Source of the DNA: Hydrangea macrophylla
Lineage: Eukaryota > Streptophyta > Magnoliopsida > Cornales > Hydrangeaceae
Length of the DNA stretch: 64,000 nt
Reading direction: 5' to 3'
Assembly (NCBI GenBank): GCA_033977485.1
Contig: CM066987.1
Span: forward strand, 51,339,033-51,403,032
Shown here: piece by piece, positions 34,840 to 45,838 of the stretch
How the letters are laid out: each line of letters starts with the position of its first letter
Numbering within the stretch: the first letter of the stretch is position 1
Translations under genes and position numbers: made by a program
The notes under the pieces: generated by a model
Seen by the model: only the letters and a program-made list of their open reading frames with translations
Database searches by the model: none
Told to the model about the DNA's origin: nothing

Positions 34840-34999
34840 GAGCAATGTTTGGACCACACCCAAAAAGTATCCACACCCTGAGGTGGACTAATAAGAAAAG
34901 AGATAGAGACTGCGGGATTCGCTATGAGTCTCTTCTCATTGGTCCACCTCAAGATATGTATGTTTTTTGAGTGTGAATGGGTGTGGCCCTAACATTATT
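34840..34999. mobile_element. Small inverted-repeat element, Mutator-like MITE
   Basis: 160-bp hairpin with ends containing AATGTTTGGACCACACCCA and, reversed, AATGTTAGGGCCACACCCA, and inner arms GAGGTGGACTAAT/ATTGGTCCACCTC. Flanked by a 10-bp direct repeat AATGTGTAAA (34830-34839 and 35000-35009). No coding capacity. Confidence 0.7.
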
Positions 35000-35039
35000 A
35001 ATGTGTAAATCTAATATTTGCATACTCTTATTTAAAAAG

Positions 35040-35280
35040 CGAACAAAATGAAACCTTATCTTATACTCTCCTACATCATTATCTTTACCCGCATTTGGGA
35101 AAGAGTGATAATAGAAAACAACCCCAACCGATCCCCACCCCCCCACCACCCCCCCCCCCCCCCCCCCAACAACCTTTTCTTTGGAAAAAAAAATGAAAGC
35201 CAACAAAATGAAACCTTATCTTATACTCTCCATCAGTATCTTTACTTGCATTTGGGAAAGAGTAAGATAATAGAAAACAA

Positions 35281-35307
<27 letters not shown>
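35040..35307. repeat. Tandem duplication ending in poly-C runs
   Basis: Two units of about 155 bp (from about 35043 and 35201) share ACAAAATGAAACCTTATCTT and GCATTTGGGAAAGAGT, and each ends in a long C run: C19 at 35149-35167 and C27 at 35281-35307. On the minus strand these are G runs able to form quadruplexes. Run length in an assembly may be unreliable. Confidence 0.75.
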
Positions 35308-35312
<5 letters not shown>

Positions 35313-36470
35313 ATGATTTGATTTGAGAAGTATTTTGTTTTCCCCTTTACATTTATTTAATATCATAATTGATTTAACGAGATGGATGATTTATGATGAA
35401 TAAAAAATATGAATTTAGATTTAGAGTTATTATTCATTTGAATTTCTTTTCGGAACTGTAAAACACACACACACACACAAATTCTTTTAGTAACTTTGGA
35501 TTTCTTATTAAATAGGTTTCCTAATCGAACTGAATTTTTACCAATTCACAATTTCTTTTTCTTCTTTAAATTTAGAGTAACGATATGCTCCCATAGATAA
35601 ATCCCAAATTTTATTCCCAAATGCTTTAATAGTTGTATCACATGTAGTAGTACGTTGTACCATCGACCACTATCATAACATGAGATACAACATTAAAGCA
35701 TTTGGAATTCAAATATGATTGCAAGATTTACTATTTTTCATGTTTAAATTCGTCTGCTATGTTGTCTAAATAATTTTCAACATTTCGAACGTCACTCAAA
35801 TTTAATCATCTTAAAAAATTTCACTTGTACACCGCACAGTTTTAAAAGCTAGTTACTTAAGTCCAAATGCATGCAAAAATGTTATAAATACTTTCTATTA
35901 TTGTAATATTATCAAACCTAAATTACATTTTTTTTCCCCCTTTTGAGGATAGCCATTTCCAACGGGAATCAAAATAGTGAAATACCACAAGTGATGGGAA
36001 TGAGGTGCCCATCATTGTTGGGATTTCATATCCCAAAGGTATGCAACACCTAATCATAATTCCGGCAATTATGATGTCCAAACATAGGAATAATCTAAAT
36101 AGGAATGAGATTCATATTCCCAATCATGATTAATGCCATCCAAACACGGCCATAAGGATACGTATAGCTCAAACCATATCGTTACTGGGAAAAGGGGAGA
36201 GAATCAAATAATTTCCCTTAACATCTAACACAGAAGCCTGCATTATCTCACATATTCCTAACCAAATCAAAAGGGCAGTTTCATTTTAGATAGAGAATCA
36301 AAGAACAAACGAGTATTCCCCTTAAAAATCTTTCCCCTTAACAAGCTACGAAGGTGGAAATAAGCCCCCAAAAATATATATATATATATATATATCTGAA
36401 AGATTAAAATTTTCCGGCAGTTCATTGAGAAGCTGAGTCAGTGCCTTGGGCTGCGGCCATGTTCCCTTTG
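35308..36470. other. Intergenic A+T-rich DNA
   Basis: No coding signal, apart from an AT microsatellite at about 36376-36395 just beyond the end of the flotillin-like fragment. Confidence 0.5.
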
Positions 36471-36472
36471 GC

Positions 36473-37314
36473 TTACATCTGTTTGATGTAGAAGTTGCCG
36501 TCCGCAACGAGTTTGCTGGCGTACAAGTTCGCCTCCACGCGAGCCTTTTGTGCCTCGACATTCTTTAGTTGCCTAAAGAGAGTTGCCTTGGCTTCTTTTT
36601 GGTTCTTGTGCAACTCTGTATTTGTTGATCAATTTTCACACGTTTAACACCACCAAAAAGAACATGAAAATCACAAAGAAAAGACGGAAGAAAATACGGC
36701 GCGAACCAAAAAAAGCCAAATACTTGAACGTCGTGGTCAACCATGGCCTTACTTAGACGCTCAGCCTTGAGCTTCTCGATCCGAGCCAATGCTTTGCACT
36801 TCTCCATTTCCTTGGCAGCCACCATCTCTGCTAGCGGGCCCCAGTGTGGGTTCTTCGTCACAAACCGCTTCAGACTGGCGGTGTAGATGTGAAGGCCAAA
36901 TTTTTGAAGTTCAACTCCAACTTTGTCACAAACGTCTTCTTTGAATTCACACAATCCTTCGAAAATACTTCCCATATTCTTTTTAGAAGCAAGAATGACA
37001 ACCTCTCCCTCAATAATCCCGTGAACAAGCTCTTTCACGGAATTGGAGTCCTTATTGTAGGGGCATACGAGCTTGGCGTATTTAACCATACCCTCCTCTG
37101 CTCCCTCCGGCCCAATGGTGAAAACCACTGGAAGGACAACTGAATTCCTATCCAAGCTAACGACCTGCACATCTATGGTGTAGGTCACCACCGAGATATC
37201 GAATTTGACATACTTCTGCCCAAACCACACCCACTTCTTCTGTGAAATTTGTACATCATTCACACAGCATCCCGTGATGGCAAGGAGCTTGGATGGACCG
37301 GCTACCCGATACAT
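36473..37314 (-). pseudogene. Shortened flotillin-like gene (SPFH domain)
   Basis: Plant flotillins scaffold membrane microdomains at the plasma membrane. The start ATG at 37314 (MYRVAGPSKLLAITG) lies 8 bp after an acceptor-like CTGCAG, so a 5'-leader intron is likely. Exon 1 (37314-36724, 197 codons) holds most of the SPFH domain: VWFGQKYVKFDIS, LPVVFTIGP, KYAKLVCP, ELVHGIIEGE and FGLHIYTASLKRFV. A GT-AG intron (36723-36614) follows and joins in frame to exon 2 (LHKNQKEAKATLFRQLKN...VEANLYASKLVADGNFYIKQM), ended by TAA at 36473. The product would be about 243 residues against roughly 470-490 in normal plant flotillins. About 130 residues of the coiled-coil part are missing between VTKNPHWGPLAEM and EKLKAERLSKA, and the C-terminus is absent. 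It is probably a decayed copy, although splicing and frame are intact. Confidence 0.82.
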
Positions 37315-37548
37315 TTTGTTCACCTGCAGAGAGAAATTAAGACTTAGACAGCCTCTGCTATGCAAGGGACACCCAACCACCCAAAATCACACTCTCGTTG
37401 ATCAGCATTTGCACCATAAACCACCTGTGACCTTCAGCCATGGAAATAGTATATCCAGAGACAAATCAGAAGCTTCCAAAGGACCCTTCCGCAAAATAGA
37501 TAAAAAAAAAAAAAAAAAAAAAAAAAACAAACTTGTCACCATGCAATC

Positions 37549-38477
37549 AGGGGTGACCCAATCATTAGGCAAGTTAGGCTCGCCTAAGGTCCCCCAAAAT
37601 TTAAGGTCCCATTCTTTATACATTTATCATGTAATATTACTTTCTTATAATAATAATAATAAAAAGGAAAGAAACAATTAGTTAGCTTTGCCTTACAAAA
37701 AAAAAAGAGTAATGCTAAGTACACCTAAACGGGATACCTAAACTATCCAAATGTGGATTTCTAAAATCATTCATCAGTTACCAAAAAAAGTTTGAATTAT
37801 TTTCCAAGATGCCATGACACATCAGTTGGTGGATAGTTTAGGTATCTCGTTTAGGTGTACCTAGCATTACTCAAAAAAAAAAAAAGAAGGTATCTATTAA
37901 TAACTCCTAAGTAAGCTTGTATAATATTCCCAGTTCACTTAACTACGACCTTAAAGAAAGGACCAGCTATTAATTGTTACCAACACATACATCTATTCTA
38001 AAACAAAAAATACATGACTCCTAAAAGAAGGGCCTCTGATATGTCACTACCTTTTTAACTTGAAGGTTTCAAGTCTACAATAAAGTAAAACAAAAGGGAA
38101 AACAAAACCACTATGATTTGTATTTAAAAGTCTGAAGAGGAAGTTGACAAGAAATAATAAACAAATCAATTGAAAATGAATAATTTAGTTAAGAACTAGA
38201 TTTTTTTTTCAAATGCATTGATTGTTTAGAAGCTTTTTTAAACTAAAACCGATAAAACATTATCTAAGATCAACTACGTTATCGATTGAAAGAAACAAAA
38301 AATTATTGAAAAAAATTGAATACAAATCTTTTAGTAATTTTGCATCTGAGAAAGCGAGTAAAATAAATTTTAAACGATAGTTTAACAAAAATTAATATAT
38401 AATTATCAGTATCGATTGAAGACCCCGCTTTAGGTGTTTGCCTAAGGCTCCAAAATAATGTATTGAGCCGCCACTAA
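37549..38477. mobile_element. Degenerate hAT-like fragment
   Basis: Left end near CAGGGGTGACCCAATC with AGGCTCGCCTAAGGTCCC; right end, reversed, has AGTGGCGGCTCAATAC and GAGCCTTAGGCAAACACC. These resemble hAT ends of the CAGGGGCGG type. The interior is non-coding here and holds the nested element at 37707-37872. No clean 8-bp duplication was found. Confidence 0.4.
37707..37872. mobile_element. MITE with 45-bp inverted ends
   Basis: 166 bp. Arms begin GAGTAATGCTAAGTACACCT and, reversed, GAGTAATGCTAGGTACACCT, and continue through AAACGGGATACCTAAACTATCCA with few mismatches. Both flanks are A-runs, which hides the target duplication. Confidence 0.7.
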
Positions 38478-39420
38478 AGAGGAATATCTACCCTCCTCAG
38501 CCTCATCACCCAATCCACTTATGAACATCCACTTAAATGACAAAAATCAGCTCACCACAAACTCCTCCTTAGCCAACCAGCCTAAACTTTGCCAACAAAA
38601 CCCTCCATCTCAAAAACAACCGCAACCCCGATACCAAAAAATATCAACACACCATATCACAGCCCACAACAATGAAGACTCATTTATGTAGCTTGCTAAA
38701 AGGGGTAGATCAGTAATGTGTTTACGAAAATCGCAGAATTAGAGGTAAAAATTAAGTTCCATGAACTCAAAGAACTAGGGTCAGCCAAACTAGTGACAGA
38801 GAGAACAGGGAGAGTGTTGAGAAACATATTGTAGAATATGATACATACTTGATATAGAGAAAAATAACATCACAATGCTAGCTGAATGCAATTTAGTTGA
38901 TGCAACTATAATTTTATTTGAAAAAGTAAAGCATATGGTAAAAAAAGATAAAAATAAAATAAAAATAAAAGTAATTAAAAAAAAACTGTTGACTGACTGT
39001 ACCAAGTTTATTTTATTTATTACTTGCCTATTTCGATAAATCAAAGTGACTAAGAATGAGAATATGTGTATTGAAGGGCTGACCATAAGAGAACTGAAAA
39101 TTAGGAATGCTAAACTCTAAACAGTGAAATAAAGTGATATTTTTTACTTGCCTATTGCTTTATGGGTAGCTTCTGCCTTCTTGTAAGTTGTAACAAAGAA
39201 ATGACGTCGACACAGAGAATACTAGTTGCATAAGTTTTTATGTAGTACCATATAACATTACCTATATCATTAATATAAGGATATTTTCAGACAAACTAAG
39301 AAGTAAAACACTTTAATTGTAACAACTGTATAATAGAATGACAAGTTCGCTATGAGTTTATCTATATCACCATTCACTAAAATAGATCAACCCTAGTTGA
39401 CAATAAAACATGAAAGATCT
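38478..39420. other. Intergenic A+T-rich DNA
   Basis: No gene supported. A weak 98-codon open stretch on the minus strand (38790-39086) has no recognisable domain. Confidence 0.5.
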
Positions 39421-39423
39421 CTT

Positions 39424-40250
39424 CAGGCCCGGCCCTGGGCAAAGGTCAACAAGGCCAATGCCTAGGGCCCCCAAATACATTTATAATTCTAGGGCCCCCA
39501 AATCTTTGCAAATATACTGCTAGTAGTAATAAAGCCCAATTGGAAAAACAACTAAACCAAAATGCACTCTTTTTCCTTGCCCCAAACAGGCCCTACTCCC
39601 TAGCCCAAACCCCAATACAATCTAACTATACTCTCCTCCCGAGTCACGAACGCCAAATCCCCAAAATTCATTTCATTCCATAAAAACCAGCCCTTAGAAT
39701 AAATAAAAAGTTGGGGTTGTTCTATCTTAGCTAAGTTTATGGGTTGTTCTAAGGCCAAAATCAATTCCATGTAAATTATATAGTCACAAATAATGAGATT
39801 AAATCAATTCACAGTGACTTTATAAGCAACTTTGTTAAATGTTAATTAGTGTTTTATTGGTAGAGGAATGGTTTTTCGTTTTTTGACATGCCTCGTAGAA
39901 AAGATTGAATGGATTAGTCATGTTATCAATTGAAAAAGATACGATAGACTATACAAGCTTGATTAGTAATTTTGCGGCTAAAAACGCGAGAAGGGTAATG
40001 TTTCAGTGATAAATTAGAATGTTTTTGACTTGTTGTAAAGTCTATAGTTCTAAACTAATTGTATATGCAAGGTTCATTGTTTTGAGTTGTATATTAGTTA
40101 AATGCTTTACGGCGTTTGATTCGTAGTTATTTTTGTGGTTTATAATAGTTGGATACCTTATAATAGCTAATTCATGGTAATATATAGAGGGCCCCATTTT
40201 AGAAGCTCATCTTACGACCCCCGATAACTCAGGACCCACCCATTCTACCA
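39424..40250. mobile_element. Possible degenerate hAT-like fragment
   Basis: Starts with CAGGCCCGGCCCTGGGC and a duplicated CTAGGGCCCCCAAAT block; toward 40185-40235 it has GAGGGCCCCATTTTAG and ACCCCCGATAACTCAGGACCC. The ends are GC-rich and the centre A+T-rich. No target duplication was established. Confidence 0.35.
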
Positions 40251-41500
40251 TTAAAGACATTCTCTATCTTTATAAAGTCGAAGTGTCGAAACTGGTCTAT
40301 ATCTTATGTTTTACGTAAATCCTTGACTTTTTAACCTCCATCTCTTACCTCCTTTTTTTTTTTAACATATTAGGATTTAAGATTGTGACCAAAGAAATTC
40401 AAAAAGATTTTCAAAAACAAAAACTTGCACTGTACTAGTAGCGTGTCTGATGAAAAAAATTTAACAAAGAAACCCACATTCGCTGCTTTCTCAAATGTGT
40501 TACACACAGACAGAACTAGGAATTTGGCTTGGGAGGGCCGAGTCACTAGGTAGGCTAACTAACAAGGACACACAGAGTATAAGGCGATGTTTTTTGGATC
40601 TATTTATACTTATTTTTTGGCATGAGTTCTTACTTGGATTGACTAGGAATCCTGAGAATGACAGAAACACAGTCAAAGTCAACTAGAATATCCAATTTGC
40701 ATAGGAAAAAAAAAACACTAATGGATCCCTGTGAATAAAAAACATGTTAGGACCACATGGTTGGTTGACAAAAAATTATGCTTGTTTTTTCAGTCGTGGG
40801 ACCATAAGCCAAGTGTTCTATATCAAAAAAATTGTTAGGACCACATTCTGTATACATTTAATACTTACAAGACATGTAAATATGAGTGTGAGTGTCAACC
40901 AACTACGTAAACAACCTAGGTGAAGAATACAAACCAAAAAACCCTAATTAATCTCAAAACCAAAACCCTTAATCTCAAAGCCCTAAAGACTTGCGAATTC
41001 AAAAGGGAAGAGGAAAAGGAAAAAGGAAAAATTTTCAGAAATAGCAAAATGAATCAAAATCTCAATCCCTTTTAACATTATCAGAACCCTAAAGCTTTTT
41101 TTGGTTCATGGATTTGGTGAGGAAAAAGAGAGGGGAAAGGAAAACAAAATGGAAAACTAGTCCTATGGCATCCATAAGCAAAATGGACCAAGTTTTCCTT
41201 TCCCCTCTATTGTCACTCATGAAATCCACGAACCAAACAAAGGCTATCATCGATTCTGAAATCGCGAAGCGGAAAAAACCCTAGAAAGCATCTGAATATT
41301 TTCGGAATCTGTAAAAGCCCTAAACATGGATTCGAACGAAGAACAACTTACAGAAACCTTATTCAATCTTTAAACTTGGACTTGAAATTGGCGTGATCCA
41401 CAGGCACAGCACGTACTACCAAGCTCTCACACTTCTTCGATTAGAGGGATGTCTCAACTTGTGTGATACATTCATGCTTATTTTGGGTATATTGTCTACC
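40251..41500. other. Intergenic A+T-rich DNA
   Basis: No coding motif. Near 41085-41240 an inverted pair (TTTGGTTCATGGATTTGGTGA and its reverse around 41215-41240) suggests another fold-back sequence. Open stretches near 40495-40686 match nothing recognisable. Confidence 0.4.
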
Positions 41501-41517
41501 CAATCGGTTGTTTTTTC

Positions 41518-41935
41518 AACAATGCTGGGCACAAACATTTTACACAAATGGAGTACTTAATGTGTGTACAGGCTTTTCAGCACAAAGTTCAACATTTTTG
41601 TGCACTGTTGTGCAAATGGTTGTGCAAATGGGTGTGTGTGTAGCATTATTGATTTCTTTTCTCTGAGTAGTGGGGCTCGAATAATTTAGTAGATCCCACA
41701 ATGTCACCTATGAGAGAGATAAACTGTGTTTGTCAGTGTTTGTGTAAAGTGCCTCAAATATTACCCTTGTTTTTACAACAATACTAGGGTGACAAACACT
41801 TTTTACACAACACTCCATCTCTCTCCTAGGTTGCACTGTGGCCACACAGTACCACCTAGAGGAGAGATAGAATGTATTTGTAAGTGTTGGTAAAAAAGTG
41901 TCTGTGATCCAAATATTACTCTATTTTTTATGGGT
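41518..41935. repeat. Cluster of inverted-repeat (MITE-like) sequences
   Basis: 41518-41650 has CAATGCTGGGCACAAAC at one end and a reversed TAATGCTACACACACACC at the other. 41690-41930 has three related blocks with TTTGT(C/A)AGTGTTTG, CTCTCTCCTAGG and AATATTAC in both orientations. They look like small DNA-element remnants; boundaries are uncertain. Confidence 0.45.
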
Positions 41936-41971
41936 AATACTTGGGAGACACCCAAAGACACAACTTTTGGA

Positions 41972-42036
41972 ACACAACCCAAGAGATGAGTCAATGTCTC
42001 TCTCTCAGAGACATTGACTCATCTCTTGGGTTGTGT
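41972..42036. repeat. Perfect 30-bp palindrome with 5-nt loop
   Basis: The arm starting ACACAACCCAAGAGATGAGT is repeated exactly in reverse complement, ending ...CTTGGGTTGTGT, separated only by CTCTC. A single transcript would fold into a near-perfect hairpin. No coding function. Confidence 0.9.
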
Positions 42037-42227
42037 CCCAATCTTTGCTCGTTTTTATTGGGACTGATTAAATGTAATCTGCATATGTGAGAACGAGAAG
42101 TTTTTGGGTGCATTGGGAGGGTTTCGTGTGGTATTCTTCAACCAATGAATTGGACCTACACCTCCTAATGCAATGGGTCTCATTATTTAACACACTTATG
42201 AAATAACTGGAACAAAAGTGACACTTT

Positions 42228-42285
42228 CTAAATTATAGGGACCAAACTGACACATTCTAAATTATAGGGACCAAACTGACACAAA
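42228..42285. repeat. 29-bp tandem pair
   Basis: CTAAATTATAGGGACCAAAC begins at 42228 and again at 42257, just upstream of the LINE. Confidence 0.75.
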
Positions 42286-42301
42286 TGACAAACTACAAGG
42301 G

Positions 42302-43973
42302 TGAACTCTAGGGTATTAGTGAACGACGAAGAGATTAAGGAAAGGTGGAAGAGCCATTTTGAGAAGTTGCTGAATGAAAAACATATGGATAACACAATGG
42401 AAGAAGAAACTGGAAGTTACGATGAAACTAGAGAATACAGATTCTATCGGAGAATAAGGAAGTTTGAGGTGGAATTTGCTTTGAAGAAGATGAAACCCAA
42501 CAAGGCCTTAGGACCAGATGGGATCCCTATTGAGGTTTGGAAATGCTTGGGAGATGTGGGGACATCTTGGCTTACAAAAATTTTTAATAGGATTTTAATG
42601 ACTAGAAAAATGCCTGATGAGTGGAGGAAGAGCATCCTAGTGCCTATATATAAGAGTAAAGGAGATGTACAACAATGCAACAACTATAGAGTTATTAAGT
42701 TGATGAGCCATACTATGAAGCTATGGGAGAGAGTGATGGAGCATCGCTTAAGAGGTGCAACATCAGTGTCAGAAAATCAATTTGGATTTATGCCTGGGAG
42801 ATCAACTATGGAAGCAATTTATTTACTTAGAAGACTAATGGAAAAGTATAGAGAGAAGAAAAAAGATCTACATATGGTTTTTATTGATTTAGAGAAAGCT
42901 TATGATAGAGTGCCTAGAGATCTAATTTGGTGGGTGCTAGAGAAGAAAGGAGTGACCAAGGGTTATATTGACGTGGTGAAGGATATGTATGATGAAGCGG
43001 TTACTATAATTAGATCACCAGCCGGAGAAACCAGCGAATTCCCAATTACCGTAGGCCTGCACCAGGGGTCGGCCTTGAGCCCTTATTTGTTCGCCCTAAT
43101 TATGGATGAATTGACTAGACACATTCAAGATGAGGTCTCGTGGTGTATGTTGTTCGCAGATGATATTGTCTTGGTTGATGAGACTAAAAGGGGACTCAAC
43201 ACTAAATTAGAAGCTTGGAGAGAAGCACTGGAGACTAAGGGGCTAAAGATAAGTAGGACGAAAACAGAATACATGGAATGTACTTTTAGCAGCAGTGGAA
43301 GTAGAGACAACGAAGCAGTGAAGATCGAAGATCAGGAGATCCCAAAGAGGGAACACTTTCGCTCTCTAGGTTCAATGATCAGTGGAGACGGAGAGATTGG
43401 TGACGACGTGACCCATAGAATTAAAGTGGGCTGGCTTAAGGAGTGCTTCTGGAGTATTATGTGATCGGAGAATACCAGCAAAATTGAAAGGAAAATTTTA
43501 TAGGACAACTATTAGGCCAGCTATGCTCTACGGGACAGAGTGTTGGGCAACTAAGAAACAACACATTAGCAAAGTGAGTATAGCGGAGATGAGGATGCTA
43601 AGATGGATGTGTGGTAAGACTAGGAAAGATAGAATTAGAAATGAGTACATCCGAGAGACTTTAGGAGTGACACATATTGAGGATAAGTTGAGGGAGAATA
43701 GACTTAGATGGTTCGGCCATGTGCAACGAAGACCTGTAGATGCACATGTGCGAAAGAGTGATAAGATCGTAGTGCCTGGAATGGTTAGAGGGAGAGGCAG
43801 ACCTAGACTGACTTGGGAATATGTGGTGCAACAAGATATGAATATATATAATTTAAATGAGCATATAGCTCTTGATCGTACAGAATGGAGAAAAAGGATT
43901 CATACAGCCGACCCCAATTGATTGGGACACAAGGCTTGGTTTGGTTTGGTTTGGTTTGGTTTGGTTTTGGTTG
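42302..43973 (+). pseudogene. 5'-truncated RTE-type LINE: reverse transcriptase
   Basis: The frame opens at the truncation point with [20 protein letters not shown]. The RT domain runs with [73 protein letters not shown] and the catalytic FADDIVLV (near 43155). A frameshift near 43440 leads to the C-terminal part (LYGTECWATKKQHI, LRWFGHVQRRP, RGRGRPRLTWEYVV), ending at 43921. This domain order and the C-terminal motif are typical of plant RTE elements. The endonuclease is absent. The 3' end is a short tandem repeat (TTTGG)n at about 43936-43973, as known for RTE. No clear target duplication was found. Confidence 0.9.
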
Positions 43974-44032
43974 GAGGGTACCCCGTGATACTTTGGAGGT
44001 ACCCAAAAATTTCTCCTAACTGTAGTATTTAG

Positions 44033-44331
44033 TAGAGGTGCAATTTGGCATGGAAATTCCGATTTCGAGAAAATTTCTGATCAATTATTTCCTAAACTTT
44101 CTGAACATTTTCGAAATTTTCCAAAACTTACCTTACATTTGTCCCACATCGTTTAGTAAGGAAGTAAGATAAAGAAGATAAGTCTACAAATTAGTCCCAA
44201 AACTAGTAGCTTGCGTCGAAAAATTTAGAATTCTGAAATTTTCGAATTGGAAGGGTTGTTTAATTTCCGAAAATTTCGGAATTTTTTGGAATGGACTATT
44301 TCCGATCCATTCCGGCCTAAACACACCCCTA
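44033..44331. mobile_element. hAT-like element with GAAATTTCCGAAA words
   Basis: 299 bp with ends TAGAGGTGCAATTTGG and (reverse) TAGGGGTGTGTTTAGG, flanked by an 8-bp duplication with one mismatch (GTATTTAG at 44025-44032, GTCTTTAG at 44332-44339). The interior consists of repeated GAAAATTTCNGAA-like words on both strands. No coding capacity. Confidence 0.75.
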
Positions 44332-44339
44332 GTCTTTAG

Positions 44340-45170
44340 CTTTCTTTTGTTAAATGAAGATAATATCTTGCTGATTTTTAAAAAAAATAAAAGTGAGAAC
44401 TGTCCGAATGAGAGAGAATAGAGTGATACTATGATATGATTGTCGTATCATACAAAAATTTGTAACCAAAGTTTAGTATGCAGGATAAAAAAAAATTTAT
44501 TCACCGGATAACAAAAGTTGTTCCCAAAAAAGTCATATAAATACTGGCACCAACAAGCAGGCTTAACTTCTAAGAAAGGAGTGAATATTGAACATAATAA
44601 CACGGTACTATCAATAATATATTTGAAAGCTTGGTTGATGTGGGAAGGAATTCCTAGAGATAGGAGGATAGATGTGCAAAACAAAAGTTATTTAGGTGAT
44701 ACAACGTCATCGTGCTGACATGTGTGACACAACGATTACATCTATCCATGTATTGATGTTCTATCCATTGTGTTATTTTTTGGGGGGCTTCAACCAAAGG
44801 CCCTTAGACTCAAACACTGTCTAGCAAAAAACCACGCTTGTTATCTTTAACTTGTTATGTGTTTTGAACTTGCTTTAATCAAAAATACTTTTTCATACTT
44901 AAAGAACTTCAAATTGTCATTGACTTTTATTCTACAAGTCTACTTCTATAAATTTTGATATTTTAGAATCAGATAAACTAGATCTATCAAACGAGATTAC
45001 TATTGAGAATGAAATTATGAAAATAAAAATAACTAAACTAATAAAAATATTATTTTTTTACATGAATCTAATAAAAAAAATATTTCTTTGTAACTTGGCA
45101 TCTATGGGTACGTAGATTTAAAAAAAATGAAAATACATGAAATAAAAAAATAATTACCCGAAAAGTCTTC
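44340..45170. other. Intergenic A+T-rich DNA
   Basis: No gene supported and no LTR recognised, although this is where a 5' LTR of the chromovirus downstream would be expected. Confidence 0.5.
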
Positions 45171-45804
45171 TAAAAGGAAGTGAGAACCCATCTCTGACAT
45201 GAATAGAAAGGATGAAAAAGGTTATGGAAGGATTGGTAAGGGTGGCTGAAACCCGAGTTATTGAAGAGATGCCAACATAACCGAACCCAGGGCCAAGGGA
45301 AGAGCAGAAAACTATTGCTATGTTTTGACAAGCAAAAGCCAGCACAATTCCTCGGGGAGCTAACCCAATGAAAGATGGTCATTGGATAACTAACATGGGG
45401 AGAATTTTTCGTGTATTGCCATATTCAGAGGAGGAGAATATCTTGTATGCGGTTGACACTTTGAAAGAGGAAGCACAGAATTGGTGGATGTCCACTATCA
45501 GATAAGGGGCACCGACCACTTGGAATCAATTTGTGGAGGTATTTAAAAAGCAATATTTTCCTCGAAATATTAGAGTGCAAAAGTCCAATGAGTTCTCAAA
45601 CCTTCGTCAAGACAATATGACCATTAGGGAGTATTCGGCCAAGTTCACAAGTTTGGTCTGGTTTGCGCCGATTTATTTCCAACTGAGTTTATTCAGGCAA
45701 GAAGGTTTGAAGAAGGATGATATCAGGGTGCGGGTATCCACCCATTGACTATAGACTTTCTCTAAGGTGTTGGATGTTGCCTTAATTGCTGATTGGGGTT
45801 TACC

Positions 45805-45838
45805 GACATCCGGGGTTTACCGACATCCGGGCAGAGTC
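45805..45838 (+). repeat. 17-bp tandem duplication in the gag remnant
   Basis: GGGGTTTACCGACATCC occurs twice in a row within the gag linker region. Confidence 0.75.

Noticed and set aside
36473..37314. Complete functional flotillin gene
   Set aside because: About 130 residues of the coiled coil and the C-terminus are missing, though the frame and intron are intact.
43936..43973. Telomere-like repeat
   Set aside because: The unit is TTTGG, not the plant TTTAGGG, and it sits at the expected 3' tail of an RTE LINE.
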